Assembly: GCA_964596645.1 (NCBI GenBank)
Contig: CAZQVB010000022.1
Coordinates: forward strand, 1-64,000
Origin: CAVQEK01 sp964596645
GTDB taxonomy: Bacteria > Bacteroidota > Bacteroidia > Cytophagales > Cyclobacteriaceae
Length of the DNA: 64,000 bases
Reading direction: 5' to 3'
The position numbers and the translations under genes are program-made. The notes beneath the pieces were generated by a model. That model was not told the origin of the DNA. It ran no database searches and saw nothing but the letters and a program-made list of their open reading frames with translations. Below are positions 16,913-25,799 of this stretch, piece by piece. Position 1 is the first letter of the stretch; each line of letters begins with the position of its first letter.

Positions 16913-17830
16913 CTACACGATCATTTGCAGGCAGTGTGGCTCTATGCACACATCAATTTGTTCAAATTCGCCCACGATCTCGCCATCGACCTGAAGCGTG
17001 TGCTTTTCATTGAGCAGTATGGTGGCCTTTTCGCACGATATCACGCGTACATTGTTGTCGTGATATTCCACTGATCGTTTGAACACAGACAGCAGCGTGC
17101 GCAGCAGGCTCCATAGTGTGATGTCGCGAATGATGCATATCTCAAATTTTCCGTCATCGAGCTGCCCTTTGGCATTGATCACTGCACCTGTGCCATAGCG
17201 CCTTGCATTGGCCAGCACTATCATGTAGGCCTTACCCGATCTGCGCCGGCCATTGACGGCGATGCGGTAGCGCAACTTTTTCTTTTGCGTGAATTCCTTT
17301 ATAAACTGGTGTGCGTAGCCCAGCCAACCGCGTTTTTGCTCTTCTTCAAAGCGCTTTACCACCTTGGCGTTCAGCCCGATGTCGCTGAGGTGAAGTGAGT
17401 AAAAATCGTCGTTGATGCGGAGCATGTCGATCTTGCGCACGTTGCCAGCCTTGATAATGCTCCAAACGCTGCGCAGCTTTTCGGCAGTTACCAGCGACTT
17501 TATTCTATCGGCATTGCGCGGAATACCCAGTTCGCGTGCCATGCCGTTGGCTGAGCCGAAAGGGAAAATGGCGATTTTCACCGGCTTGTGCATAATGGCC
17601 CGCGCCACCATATTTACCGTTCCGTCGCCACCCACTGCCACTACAGTGTCTACCTTATTTTCTTTTATAAATGTTCGGATATTCTTCCGGTCGTCCTTTC
17701 CTGTGGTTTCTAAAAAGTGAAAGTTGAACGACTCAGCGCGTGCCTGCTCTTCTACAAAATCGTAAAGAGCGTCTTTGTCGGTGCCGCCAGATATTGGGTT
17801 TACAACGAATAAATACTGGATGTTTTGCAT
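16913..17830 (-). CDS. Diacylglycerol/lipid kinase family protein (YegS/BmrU-like)
   Basis: This 305-residue enzyme starts at the ATG at 17830, where the conserved MQNIQYLFVVNPISGG begins; the longer frame to 17893 adds 21 residues without homology. The nucleotide-binding motif VAVGGDGTVNMVARAI and the GSANGMARELGIP segment identify the DAGK catalytic domain, and GSANG corresponds to the G(T)xN motif of YegS-like kinases. The second, beta-sandwich domain contains the later Gly-rich turn GTGAVINAKGQLDDGKFEICII. Family members phosphorylate diacylglycerol, phosphatidylglycerol or other membrane lipids with ATP and Mg. Lipid specificity is not predictable here. The 400 bases upstream (17831-18229) contain no convincing gene. 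Confidence 0.92.
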   Translation of the reverse strand: MQNIQYLFVVNPISGGTDKDALYDFVEEQARAESFNFHFLETTGKDDRKNIRTFIKENKVDTVVAVGGDGTVNMVARAIMHKPVKIAIFPFGSANGMARELGIPRNADRIKSLVTAEKLRSVWSIIKAGNVRKIDMLRINDDFYSLHLSDIGLNAKVVKRFEEEQKRGWLGYAHQFIKEFTQKKKLRYRIAVNGRRRSGKAYMIVLANARRYGTGAVINAKGQLDDGKFEICIIRDITLWSLLRTLLSVFKRSVEYHDNNVRVISCEKATILLNEKHTLQVDGEIVGEFEQIDVCIEPHCLQMIV

Positions 17831-18229
17831 AGAAAAAAAGGGATAACCGCGGGTAACTATGAGAATTGTATGCCAGAGTGGCGAAGATAGCAAGAAGCAC
17901 GCATAGCCTCTATGCTGCCGTACATGCTGGTTATTTACTTTACAGATGCTTCAGCGCCAATGCGCATTATTTGCTGCTCCGGCTTCCGTTGTGGCTGCCA
18001 TTGGCTGTGAAGCCCGTTGCCTTCACGTAAGGCTGTTCAAACCACTTGCGTGACATCTGCGCCACATAAAGTGTGGAAATATGTCGCTCAGGTGCTGTTC
18101 ACTGCAATGACTTTTTGGGATGAAATCAGGATTGACTATGGGGGCTGAAGGCGATTATTGTCTTCATATTTTATGATATTTGAACGGTCATCGGGGCAAG
18201 TTTGCCATTTCACTTAATGTAAAGCTTAT

Positions 18230-20023
18230 ATGAAAAAGTCAGTTTTTTTATTCTTCACCCTGTTCGCCCTTGCCTGTGCGCCAGAAAGGGATGTAAAGCA
18301 GGAAGCACAAGATTTTTTGGACAACTACAGCGAGCGCTATGTAGCGTTATATAAGGCCTCAGCCTATGCGGAGTGGGATCTGAACACAAGAATAGTAGAA
18401 GGCGATACGGTGGCCTCTGCCAAAGCGCGCGAGGCCGGTGAGGCCCTGGCGGCCTTTACAGGTTCTGAAGAAAACATTAATAAAGCCAAAGCCTTTCTGG
18501 CTGAAAAAGATGGTCTGGACACGCTGCAGATAAAACAGATGGAAGCCATACTGTATATGGCAGCCGACAAACCACAAATAGCCGCAGATGTGGTGAAGCA
18601 ACGCATAGAGGCAGAGACAGCGCAGACGGAAAAGCTGTATGGATTTGAATTTACCTACAACGGCGAGCCCATCAGCACCAACGATATCGACGATCAGCTG
18701 AACGTGGCCGTAGATCTGCCCCTGCGCCAGGAGATATGGGAGGTGAGCAAAGAGGTGGGCAAAAACCTGAAGACCGGCCTGGCCAACCTGCGCGACCTGC
18801 GCAACAGCACGGTGCAGGCGCTCGACTACGACAACTTTTTTGCCTATCAGGTATCGGCCTATGGCATGGAAGAAAGCGAAATGCTCGCACTGTGCGATCA
18901 GCTTGTGAGCGACGTGTGGCCGCTGTACCGCGAGCTGCACACCTACATGCGCTACACCCTGGCGGAGAAGTACAATGCACCGGTACCAGACCTGTTGCCC
19001 GCACACTGGCTGCCCAACCGCTGGGGCCAGGATTGGTCGGGCATGGTGCAGGTAGAGGGTTTTGATCTGGACAAGCAACTGGAAAGCAAAAGCCCCGAAT
19101 GGCTGGTGCGGCAGGCAGAAGATTTTTATGTGAGCCTGGGCCTGGAACCACTTCCGGAGGTGTTTTATAGCAAATCGAGCTTGTACCCGCTGCCCGATTC
19201 GGCCGGATATAAAAAGAACAATCACGCCTCTGCCTGGCATATGGATCTGCAGAAAGAAGTGCGCAGCCTGATGAGTGTGAAGCCCAACGCCGAATGGTAC
19301 GAAACCACCCACCATGAGTTGGGGCATATTTACTATTTTCTGGAATACGCCAACCCCGACGTGCCTGTACTTTTGCGCGAGGGTGCCAACAGGGCTTTTC
19401 ATGAAGCCATCGGCAGCATGTTGGGCATGGCTGCCATGCAAAAGCCTTTTGTACAGCACGTGGGCCTTTTACCTGCCGACGCGGCTGCCGATCAGACGCA
19501 GCTATTGCTCAAAGAGGCCCTCAATTATGTGGTTTTTATTCCCTGGTCTGCAGGGGTAATGACGCACTACGAAGCCGAACTTTACGGCGATGCACTGCCT
19601 GTGAATGAATTCAACAAGCGCTGGTGGGCGCTGAAGGAGAAGTATCAGGGCATTGTGATGCCGGCCGATCGCGGTGAGGAATACTTCGATGCAGGCTCCA
19701 AAACCCACATCAACAACGACGCCGCTCAGTACTACGACTATGCGCTGTCATTTGCCATCATGTTTCAATACCACGACCACATAGCCCGCAACATTTTGCA
19801 CCAGGATCCGCGCGCCACCAACTACTACGGCAGCAAAGAAGTGGGGCAGTTTCTGCACGAACTGCTATCGGTAGGGGCTACCGAAGACTGGCGCGGGCTG
19901 ATGAAGCGCACCACCGGCGAAGAGATCAGTGCCAAAGCCATGCTCAACTATTTCGAACCACTGATGGATTATCTGAAAAATGTCAATGAAGGCAGGGAAC
20001 ACACTTTGCCCGAAAGTATCTGA
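18230..20023 (+). CDS. M2 family metallopeptidase (angiotensin-converting-enzyme-like dipeptidyl carboxypeptidase), lipoprotein
   Basis: This 597-residue protein has a lipoprotein signal peptide (MKKSVFLFFTLFALAC, Cys16) and an M2 peptidase domain over nearly the whole length. The zinc motif H362-E-L-G-H366 sits in TTHHELGHIYYFLEY, and the third ligand glutamate follows in NRAFHEAIGSMLGMAA. Other ACE-family segments include EYANPDVPVLLREGANRAFH and YYDYALSFAIMFQYHDHIA. Members release dipeptides from peptide C-termini; in bacteria they probably serve peptide nutrition in the envelope. The chloride-dependence residues were not assessed. Length matches single-domain bacterial ACE homologues. 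The gene stands alone and ends in a strong bidirectional terminator at 20036-20073. Confidence 0.95.
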   Translation: MKKSVFLFFTLFALACAPERDVKQEAQDFLDNYSERYVALYKASAYAEWDLNTRIVEGDTVASAKAREAGEALAAFTGSEENINKAKAFLAEKDGLDTLQIKQMEAILYMAADKPQIAADVVKQRIEAETAQTEKLYGFEFTYNGEPISTNDIDDQLNVAVDLPLRQEIWEVSKEVGKNLKTGLANLRDLRNSTVQALDYDNFFAYQVSAYGMEESEMLALCDQLVSDVWPLYRELHTYMRYTLAEKYNAPVPDLLPAHWLPNRWGQDWSGMVQVEGFDLDKQLESKSPEWLVRQAEDFYVSLGLEPLPEVFYSKSSLYPLPDSAGYKKNNHASAWHMDLQKEVRSLMSVKPNAEWYETTHHELGHIYYFLEYANPDVPVLLREGANRAFHEAIGSMLGMAAMQKPFVQHVGLLPADAAADQTQLLLKEALNYVVFIPWSAGVMTHYEAELYGDALPVNEFNKRWWALKEKYQGIVMPADRGEEYFDAGSKTHINNDAAQYYDYALSFAIMFQYHDHIARNILHQDPRATNYYGSKEVGQFLHELLSVGATEDWRGLMKRTTGEEISAKAMLNYFEPLMDYLKNVNEGREHTLPESI

Positions 20024-20035
20024 CGCATTTATAAC

Positions 20036-20073
20036 AAAAAACCTCTCCCAACTTTGCCGGGAGAGGTTTTTTT
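20036..20073. terminator. Bidirectional rho-independent terminator
   Basis: A perfect 9-bp stem (20041-20049 with 20059-20067) is flanked by an A run on the left (20035-20041) and a T run on the right (20067-20073). It can end both the M2 peptidase gene on the plus strand and the baeRF gene on the minus strand. Confidence 0.9.
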
Positions 20074-20091
20074 GTGATTAGGCCATTGTGC

Positions 20092-21255
20092 TTATGCGTA
20101 CCGGAACTCCGCCAACAATGGCGACTGGATTTGATCGGCCGATACTAAGTCTTCCTCCAGCCACAGCACCTGACCGCCATGGTTGGCCGTTTCTATAGCG
20201 GCCAGGTTGAGCAGATCGGTAGCTTCTGCGCCATTCTGCTGTTTTATTTTATGCTTCTCCGCATCGTAGCTGCCCATGAGCTGGCCGTTGCGGCTCACAT
20301 ACAGTTTTTCTATTTTACCCTCTATAGAGGCAGGCACCACCACCGAAGGATCATCCGACGCCAGTCCCTCAGCCAGCTTGGTGCCTACATTTTCCTCTTC
20401 GCGCTGCTCGCCACGGTTTTTTCTTTCCAACATGATGAATGCATCACCCGTCAAGTCCGCATCAGACGCATCGTCTTTGTGCGGAATAGGCTGATCTTCC
20501 AGATGCGCATAGTGATTGGCTTCTTTATAAATAGGAAATATGTACTCGAGGCTATACACCAACAGAGGCAGATTTGCACCGCCCAACACGTCCGTTACCG
20601 CACGATCTACTGCCTGGCAGTACTTTAAAATTTCCTCCTTTTTGAAATTGGCGTTGCTCAAACCATGGCCGTGGTATATTGTCCCTTCGCCTTCGCCCTG
20701 GCCACTGCGCAACTGTAGGGATTTTTCTTTATAATCTCCGCCCACCACATCGGTAAGCCCTTTGGGGAAGTCGCCCTGAGCCGTCACGTCCACCGCATTT
20801 TTATCATTGCACTGCAGTAGACGCACCTCGTCCAGCGAAAGATCCAATATATAATAGTGATGGCGCGACTGGAGTGAAGGCAGCATGGGCAGAAGAAAGC
20901 ATCGCTCATCTACTTTGTGAAAAGATTCACTGAGCATGTCGGGCACATGAAAAACCCATATATCATCGGGGGTCCGAAAAAAAGCAGTATTGCCCAATCC
21001 ATTGTGCCAAAGTTCGTGGTCGGTGTCCTGGTAAGCTTCTAAAGGCTCGAGCAGCTTTTTGATCTCTCGCTTATCGTCGAGGCGTTCTTCCAGCGCACCG
21101 CGCAGCGCTCTCAGTTCATTTTTAAGCGAGGTCATATCCATATTGATCTTGTTTGTCTCGCCCGGTTTGGCTGCTTTTATGTATAGGGATATACAAGTTT
21201 GGCCTTGTTGATTTGCCAATGTCTCAAAAGCTTCTTTATCGAATTGCGTGGTCAT
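20092..21255 (-). CDS. baeRF-type (bacterial eRF1-like) protein
   Basis: This 387-residue cytosolic protein resembles the bacterial relatives of archaeal and eukaryotic release factor 1 (baeRF families). Visible family features are the N-terminal CISLYIKAAKPGETN, a central HYYILDLSLDEVRLLQCND strand pair, a basic and acidic insert rich in Gly-Glu (near 190-200) before YHGHG, and a C-terminal Rossmann-like half with VDRAVTDVLGGANLPLLVY and an L7Ae-like tail (LLNLAAIETANHGGQVLWL). No GGQ tripeptide suited to peptidyl-tRNA hydrolysis is in the right domain: the only GGQ (in NHGGQV) lies in the C-terminal domain. The family is thought from comparative genomics to act on ribosomes, perhaps in rescue or hibernation. 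It stands alone. The call rests on recognised patterns and would need profile matching. Confidence 0.72.
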   Translation of the reverse strand: MTTQFDKEAFETLANQQGQTCISLYIKAAKPGETNKINMDMTSLKNELRALRGALEERLDDKREIKKLLEPLEAYQDTDHELWHNGLGNTAFFRTPDDIWVFHVPDMLSESFHKVDERCFLLPMLPSLQSRHHYYILDLSLDEVRLLQCNDKNAVDVTAQGDFPKGLTDVVGGDYKEKSLQLRSGQGEGEGTIYHGHGLSNANFKKEEILKYCQAVDRAVTDVLGGANLPLLVYSLEYIFPIYKEANHYAHLEDQPIPHKDDASDADLTGDAFIMLERKNRGEQREEENVGTKLAEGLASDDPSVVVPASIEGKIEKLYVSRNGQLMGSYDAEKHKIKQQNGAEATDLLNLAAIETANHGGQVLWLEEDLVSADQIQSPLLAEFRYA

Positions 21256-21615
21256 AATTATAATATTTGGTTAATAACAGTGCAAAAGAAAGCAATACCG
21301 TGCCAGAGGTATTGGCACAGCCTGATGCGGCATTATCACCTGACAGTGAATATTTTACGGCAATTTTGGACGATGGTATTTAACTTATGGCATCCCCTAA
21401 GTGTGGAGTGCAGGCCACGCTTGGGCGTATGATGGGAGGGAGGCTGGTGACGACAGCAGACGAAACGGACGGCTTTATGCGTTGTACATTCTTATAATTC
21501 TGTAAAGGCTATGCCTTTGATCTGTCGGCCGTGTACCATATAAAAGTTAATTTACTTTGATTGGGTGGTTACCTTAAATAGATTTATAAAATATCCAATA
21601 ACCAAAAAGTTGACA

Positions 21616-22254
21616 ATGATGCTGATAAGAGGAACGAGTACATTTATTTTTTGCCTTCTGATGGCCATTTCCATGCTTTCAGTCGCGCAAGAAGAAGTGG
21701 AGAACCCAACGCCCACATTGGGGGCACAATTTGGCGAACTGAAAGAAGGTGCTGAAACTTACGCTGAGTATAAAGTAATAAAAATATCAAAACTGAACGC
21801 TTTCTGGCAAACCGTTCAGGATTCCATCGGATCATACAAAGCCGAAGTAGGCGCATTGCAGTCCAGTCTGACTAATCAGCAAGCGCAGATAGACCAGCTG
21901 AACGACAAGATCGGCGAGTTGCAGGCATCACTGGATGATGCTAATTTTTATCGCGAACGCATTTCCTTTCTTGGTCTGCCCATGGTGAAGGAAACCTACA
22001 ACATCATCACTTGGGGCATTGTGCTAGGCTTGGCCATATTGGCCGTGGTGCTGTATTTGGGCTACAAGCGCTCGCACAAAGTGACCAAAGAGCGCACAAA
22101 AGATTTTAAAGAGCTGACGAAGGAGTTCGATTCTTTCCGCCAGCGCGCACAGAGCCGCGAGGTAAAACTGGGTCGCGAGCTGCAAACCCTGCGCAACTCC
22201 AACGAAGAGCTGCGCGGCCGCGGTGCCTCGCGCCGCGAGCGGGCAAGTCAATGA
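21616..22254 (+). CDS. Membrane coiled-coil protein of unknown function
   Basis: This 212-residue protein has a signal peptide (MMLIRGTSTFIFCLLMAISM...VAQ), an extracytoplasmic region with a coiled coil (about residues 75-110, heptads in LQSSLTNQQAQIDQLNDKI), one membrane helix (about 130-152, ITWGIVLGLAILAVVLYLGY) and a highly basic, Arg/Glu-rich cytosolic tail (155-212) that is probably a second coiled coil. The start at 21616 is chosen because the signal sequence begins there; the frame is open from 21565. No family was recognised. A strong bidirectional terminator follows at 22278. In the 360 bases upstream (21256-21615) only a small inverted repeat, GTGCCA/TGGCAC at 21300-21318, was noticed. 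Confidence 0.75.
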   Translation: MMLIRGTSTFIFCLLMAISMLSVAQEEVENPTPTLGAQFGELKEGAETYAEYKVIKISKLNAFWQTVQDSIGSYKAEVGALQSSLTNQQAQIDQLNDKIGELQASLDDANFYRERISFLGLPMVKETYNIITWGIVLGLAILAVVLYLGYKRSHKVTKERTKDFKELTKEFDSFRQRAQSREVKLGRELQTLRNSNEELRGRGASRRERASQ

Positions 22255-22277
22255 TATATAGATATACCAATGGTAAC

Positions 22278-22309
22278 AAAAAGCCCCGGTGATTCATCCG
22301 GGGCTTTTT
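22278..22309. terminator. Bidirectional rho-independent terminator
   Basis: A perfect 12-bp stem (22278-22289 with 22298-22309, 8-base loop) has five A at its left base and five T at its right base. It ends the coiled-coil membrane protein gene and lies just before the tandem repeat array. Confidence 0.9.
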
Positions 22310-22358
22310 GTTTTGGATAGAAGTGAAATTGTAATTCTCATGAGGCATGCTCAACACC

Positions 22359-22924
22359 GTCTGGAACAGGATTTATATGATTACAAGATGGACAGGATTT
22401 GTGTTTGTCGGATTTATGTATGGCTGCTGAGCAAATTCAAGATGCTGGAAGTGGTTATCTTGTTGATCATTTAATCTGGTAATCGTGATCAAAGAATATA
22501 AATTGTCTGGAACAGGATTTATGTGATTTTAAGATGGACAGGATTTGTGTATGTTGGATTTATGTATGGCTGCTGAGCTAAATTCAAGATGTGGGAAGTA
22601 GTCATCCTGCTGATCATTTAATCTGGTAATCGTGATCAAAGACGATAAAGTGTCTGGAACAGGATTTATGTGATTTTAAGATGGACAGGATTTATATATG
22701 TTGGATTTATGTATGGCTGCTGGGCCAAATTCAAGATGCGGGAAGTGGTTATCTTGTTGATCATTGAATCTGGTAATCGTGATCAAAGACGATAAAGTGT
22801 CTGGAACAGGATTTATATGATTACAAGATGGACAGGATTTGTGTTTGTCGGATTTATGTATGGCTGCTGAGCAAATTCAAGATGCTGGAAGTGGTTATCT
22901 TGTTGATCATTTAATCTGGTAATC
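22359..22924. repeat. Tandem array of four ~147-bp direct repeats
   Basis: Four head-to-tail units begin at 22359, 22505, 22652 and 22799, counting from GTCTGGAACAGG, with periods of 146, 147 and 147 bases; the last copy is cut at 22924. Each unit contains three short GGATTT-centred motifs (in ACAGGATTTAT, ACAGGATTTGT or ACAGGATTTAT, and GGATTTATGTATGG) followed by a common tail ending in ATCTGGTAATC. The first and fourth copies are identical over the 124 bases compared, whereas the two inner copies share other changes. The units have no gaps or variable spacers, so this is not a CRISPR array. Short frames inside it (for example 22289-22474) follow the repeat and are not genes. Related GGATTT-rich intergenic repeats are known in Bacteroidota; their role is not established. 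Confidence 0.93.
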
Positions 22925-22981
22925 CCAGCCTTCTTTCCCTTGTTATACTCTATCCATTTAGGTGCATAATGTTAACATGAC

Positions 22982-24019
22982 ATGAGCAAATCAAAGAAAT
23001 CAAAGCTTATCATCAGAATAGTACTGTTTGCAGGAACTGCAGTCTCTCTTTTCTTCGTACCCTGGCTGCTGGTAAAAGCGTGGATACTACCATTACCGGA
23101 TACTGTTCAAGAACAGGTAGATGAAGCTATTGGTCATGGATTTGATGGAATAATTGTCTATGTAGATCAGGCTGGTGCACCGCCACAGTTTTATGCTTCA
23201 GGTTGGCACGATAGAGATGCGAAGTTACCAGCCAAAACTGATGCCTTATTTAAGATTGCAAGCATCAGCAAGCTATATGACGCTGTGGCTGTCACCAAAT
23301 TAGTAAGTGCAGGACGGCTTTCTCTGGATAAAACAATTGATGATTATTTACCCGGACTTGAGGGAAGCATCGAAAACTCAGACAAAATCTCTTTGAGACT
23401 AATGATACAGCATAGAAGCGGTATTCCAAATTTTACAGACGCTCCAAATTTTTGGGCAGAACCAACAGAGACTTTCGAAGAAAGCCTGTCATTGATTAAA
23501 GACAAACCGGCCAATTTTGAACCCGGTGAAGACTATGAATATAGTAATACGAATTACCTGTTAATCAATAAGATAATGGATGAGGAGCTAGGTTATGAAA
23601 ATTTTCAATACATAAAAGAAAAAATTTTGAGGCCGCTTAACCTCAACAATACGTTTGCATCACTCAGTGACGTAGATATAGAAAATGTAATGAGCGGCTA
23701 TCATGTAGGATATCCGCATGATTTAAAAACAAATGATTTTGGCATGCATGCCACAGCAGAAGACGTAGGTACTTTTCTCAGAGCATTAAACGATGGATCA
23801 TTGTTTGAACATGGAGAGGAGGAAATATATTCGTCCATTTATGAGTACGAGCATTCTGGTTGGGTGCCGGGTTATCAAAGTTTTGCCGTATACAACAAGG
23901 AACTTGATGCTGTAGTTGTGGCTTTCTACAGTACCACAGATGATAAGCTTTATAACTGGAACTTGTCAGAAATCATAAACAATAGGATTATGAAGATCCT
24001 GAAAAGACAACAACGATAG
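22982..24019 (+). CDS. Serine hydrolase, class C beta-lactamase/PBP family, membrane-anchored
   Basis: This 345-residue protein has an N-terminal membrane anchor (about 9-35) and a beta-lactamase-fold domain. The three active-site motifs are visible: S-I-S-K (SxxK with the nucleophile, in FKIASISKLYD), Y-S-N in YEYSNTNYLLI, and H-S-G in EHSGWVPGYQ. Further family patterns are LMIQHRSGIPNF and LLINKIMDEELGYE. Members of this family include D-amino-acid peptidases, esterases and resistance-unrelated hydrolases, so beta-lactam resistance should not be assumed. The gene is clearly more AT-rich than its neighbours and begins 57 bases after the repeat array, which suggests acquisition. No neighbouring gene is co-oriented within an operon distance. 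Confidence 0.92.
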   Translation: MSKSKKSKLIIRIVLFAGTAVSLFFVPWLLVKAWILPLPDTVQEQVDEAIGHGFDGIIVYVDQAGAPPQFYASGWHDRDAKLPAKTDALFKIASISKLYDAVAVTKLVSAGRLSLDKTIDDYLPGLEGSIENSDKISLRLMIQHRSGIPNFTDAPNFWAEPTETFEESLSLIKDKPANFEPGEDYEYSNTNYLLINKIMDEELGYENFQYIKEKILRPLNLNNTFASLSDVDIENVMSGYHVGYPHDLKTNDFGMHATAEDVGTFLRALNDGSLFEHGEEEIYSSIYEYEHSGWVPGYQSFAVYNKELDAVVVAFYSTTDDKLYNWNLSEIINNRIMKILKRQQR

Positions 24020-24218
24020 TCACACAGCCGTGTGCGACAAAAAGATGGTGGCTTAATGTGGCAAGAGTTTTATCACCGTAATGACGACTGATCTAAACAT
24101 ATGCTTGGCATTAAGACAACGCGAAGGCTAAAGAAAAGAACAAACCAAAGCGCCTGGCTTCATTGTTCGATATGTTGTATAATACACATTATGTTAAATA
24201 GGATTAGCGTGATCAATT

Positions 24219-25796
24219 TCATTGACCTCCGCCGCACAGCGCAACACCCATCTGCTGTAGTCTCCACTTGAGGGGTTCACCCTCGTCGTCGAGGCCCAGG
24301 CGGAAGCCGCTTAGTTGTCGGCGGCCATCGGCACCGGATACCGAATACAGGCTGTCGATAGATGACAGTCGCGCTTGCAGCATGTGCGCGGGAAGCTGGC
24401 CGGTGCTGTCGTGCCAGACATAGGCCGCTACATGCCGCTGTATATAAGCCAGTGCTTCTTGCGCACAATCCTGTTGCCACTGATGGCTGCTGTCATTCAC
24501 ATACCGTTGGCTGTAGCGCCTGATCGTCTGCTCATCGGCTTGTGCATCATAGGCGCCGTCGCTCACCACTTCATAGGCCATTGCCCATTGCGGAGCCCAG
24601 CCCCCGGCTACTCTTTCGCCCAAAATGTACACCGCAGTATTCCTGAGCGAATCGATGAAAATTTGCCGAGCCTCGGCATTAGCCGCCGTATCGATGCCTG
24701 TATAGCGGGTTTTGCCGAGCAAGTGCTCTATCATAATCAATTCTTCGCCGCTGATGCTGTCATTTTTAGTGATCTGCTCCAGGGCAAACAAAAGCTCATT
24801 CTGATAAAAGCCCACATGTGCGATGGGCACATCCATGATCAACGAAAAGAACTCACGCAGACTGGCTTCTGCATTTTCCGTGGCTTTTTGTAATATATCC
24901 CGCTCAAATGCCTTGCGCACAAGTTCATCCAGGCACATTTGCTTCACATCTTTCACCACATTGTAGTCGCGGCGCACGCGGCGCTGCACCACCAGAAACT
25001 CGAAGCCTTCCACCCCTTTCTCGGGAATAAACCACGGGTTGATGGTCGCCGAAAGAATCTCGGGGCTAAACCCAATGAATACAATGCGCTTTTGCGAAGC
25101 GTCGTAGCGAAAATTATCCTCATTGAACTTGCCAAAATCGAAACCCGCTTTCACCCAACCCCGACCCAGCATCACCAGATTGCTTTTCTTGAACTCCTTT
25201 CTAAGCCGGGCATTCATCTCTTTTTCATACAACTCTAGCAAATCTTTTAGAAACCCCTCCCCTTCCGGAAGTTTAATCCTGCCTTCAAGCACAGCTTTTA
25301 CAATCAACTCTTCTCGTCTGTCATTCAGCCTGTTATCCAAATGCCTGTCGCGAAAATCCTCTCTTTTATCCAGGTATAGCAGGTACAGTTCGTACTGTGG
25401 CCACGTGCGTGCATCGCCCATGAGTACTTGGTACCGCTCATACACGTGGCGCTTTTTCAATTCGCGCGCCTCTATCTCGCTTTGCATGATCGACATCACC
25501 AGTGAATATTCATTGTGCAGATTGTACAATCCAGCCTTCAAATCGCTCAATTCCTCCTGGCCTTCTTCCACCGCTCTGTGCGTGTACGATCGCACCACTT
25601 CGCCATAATATTCCGCTGTAATCAACTGACCGATCTCCTTGATACTCTGCACGTCTACGGGTGTGTTCTTCAGCTTCATGCGGGTGGGCAGCAGTATGCC
25701 GAAGGGGTCGAAATACATGAATACGACCACAGCAGCCACCACCAGTATGGCCTGGAGCAAAAAGGGTATCGCGCGCAATATTGTCTTGAACCACAT
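24219..25796 (-). CDS. DUF4230-like membrane-anchored protein (last gene of the amidase operon)
   Basis: This 525-residue protein has one N-terminal membrane helix (about 10-29, FLLQAILVVAAVVVFMYF) and then a large probable extracytoplasmic part. The segment PVDVQSIKEIGQLITAEYYGEVVRSY resembles the start of DUF4230, and the later block IVFIGFSPEILSATINPWFI followed by DELVRKAFERDILQKATENAEASLREFF resembles its second half; an inserted charged helical region (about 75-215) separates the two. I recognise this only as a diverged, enlarged DUF4230 protein; the C-terminal 150 residues match nothing I know. It begins 3 bases after the stop of the DUF4230 lipoprotein gene, so the two products probably work together at the membrane. 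Confidence 0.65.
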   Translation of the reverse strand: MWFKTILRAIPFLLQAILVVAAVVVFMYFDPFGILLPTRMKLKNTPVDVQSIKEIGQLITAEYYGEVVRSYTHRAVEEGQEELSDLKAGLYNLHNEYSLVMSIMQSEIEARELKKRHVYERYQVLMGDARTWPQYELYLLYLDKREDFRDRHLDNRLNDRREELIVKAVLEGRIKLPEGEGFLKDLLELYEKEMNARLRKEFKKSNLVMLGRGWVKAGFDFGKFNEDNFRYDASQKRIVFIGFSPEILSATINPWFIPEKGVEGFEFLVVQRRVRRDYNVVKDVKQMCLDELVRKAFERDILQKATENAEASLREFFSLIMDVPIAHVGFYQNELLFALEQITKNDSISGEELIMIEHLLGKTRYTGIDTAANAEARQIFIDSLRNTAVYILGERVAGGWAPQWAMAYEVVSDGAYDAQADEQTIRRYSQRYVNDSSHQWQQDCAQEALAYIQRHVAAYVWHDSTGQLPAHMLQARLSSIDSLYSVSGADGRRQLSGFRLGLDDEGEPLKWRLQQMGVALCGGGQ

Positions 25797-25799
25797 AGG

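Noticed and set aside
18359..19459. 366-residue minus-strand frame
   Set aside because: It is the antisense shadow of the M2 peptidase gene, which has the HELGH motif.
22359..22924. Repeat array as a CRISPR
   Set aside because: Units are 146-147 bases with no variable spacers and no cas genes nearby.
22982..24019. Beta-lactamase resistance gene
   Set aside because: The motifs fit the broad serine hydrolase/PBP-like family; substrate cannot be told from them.
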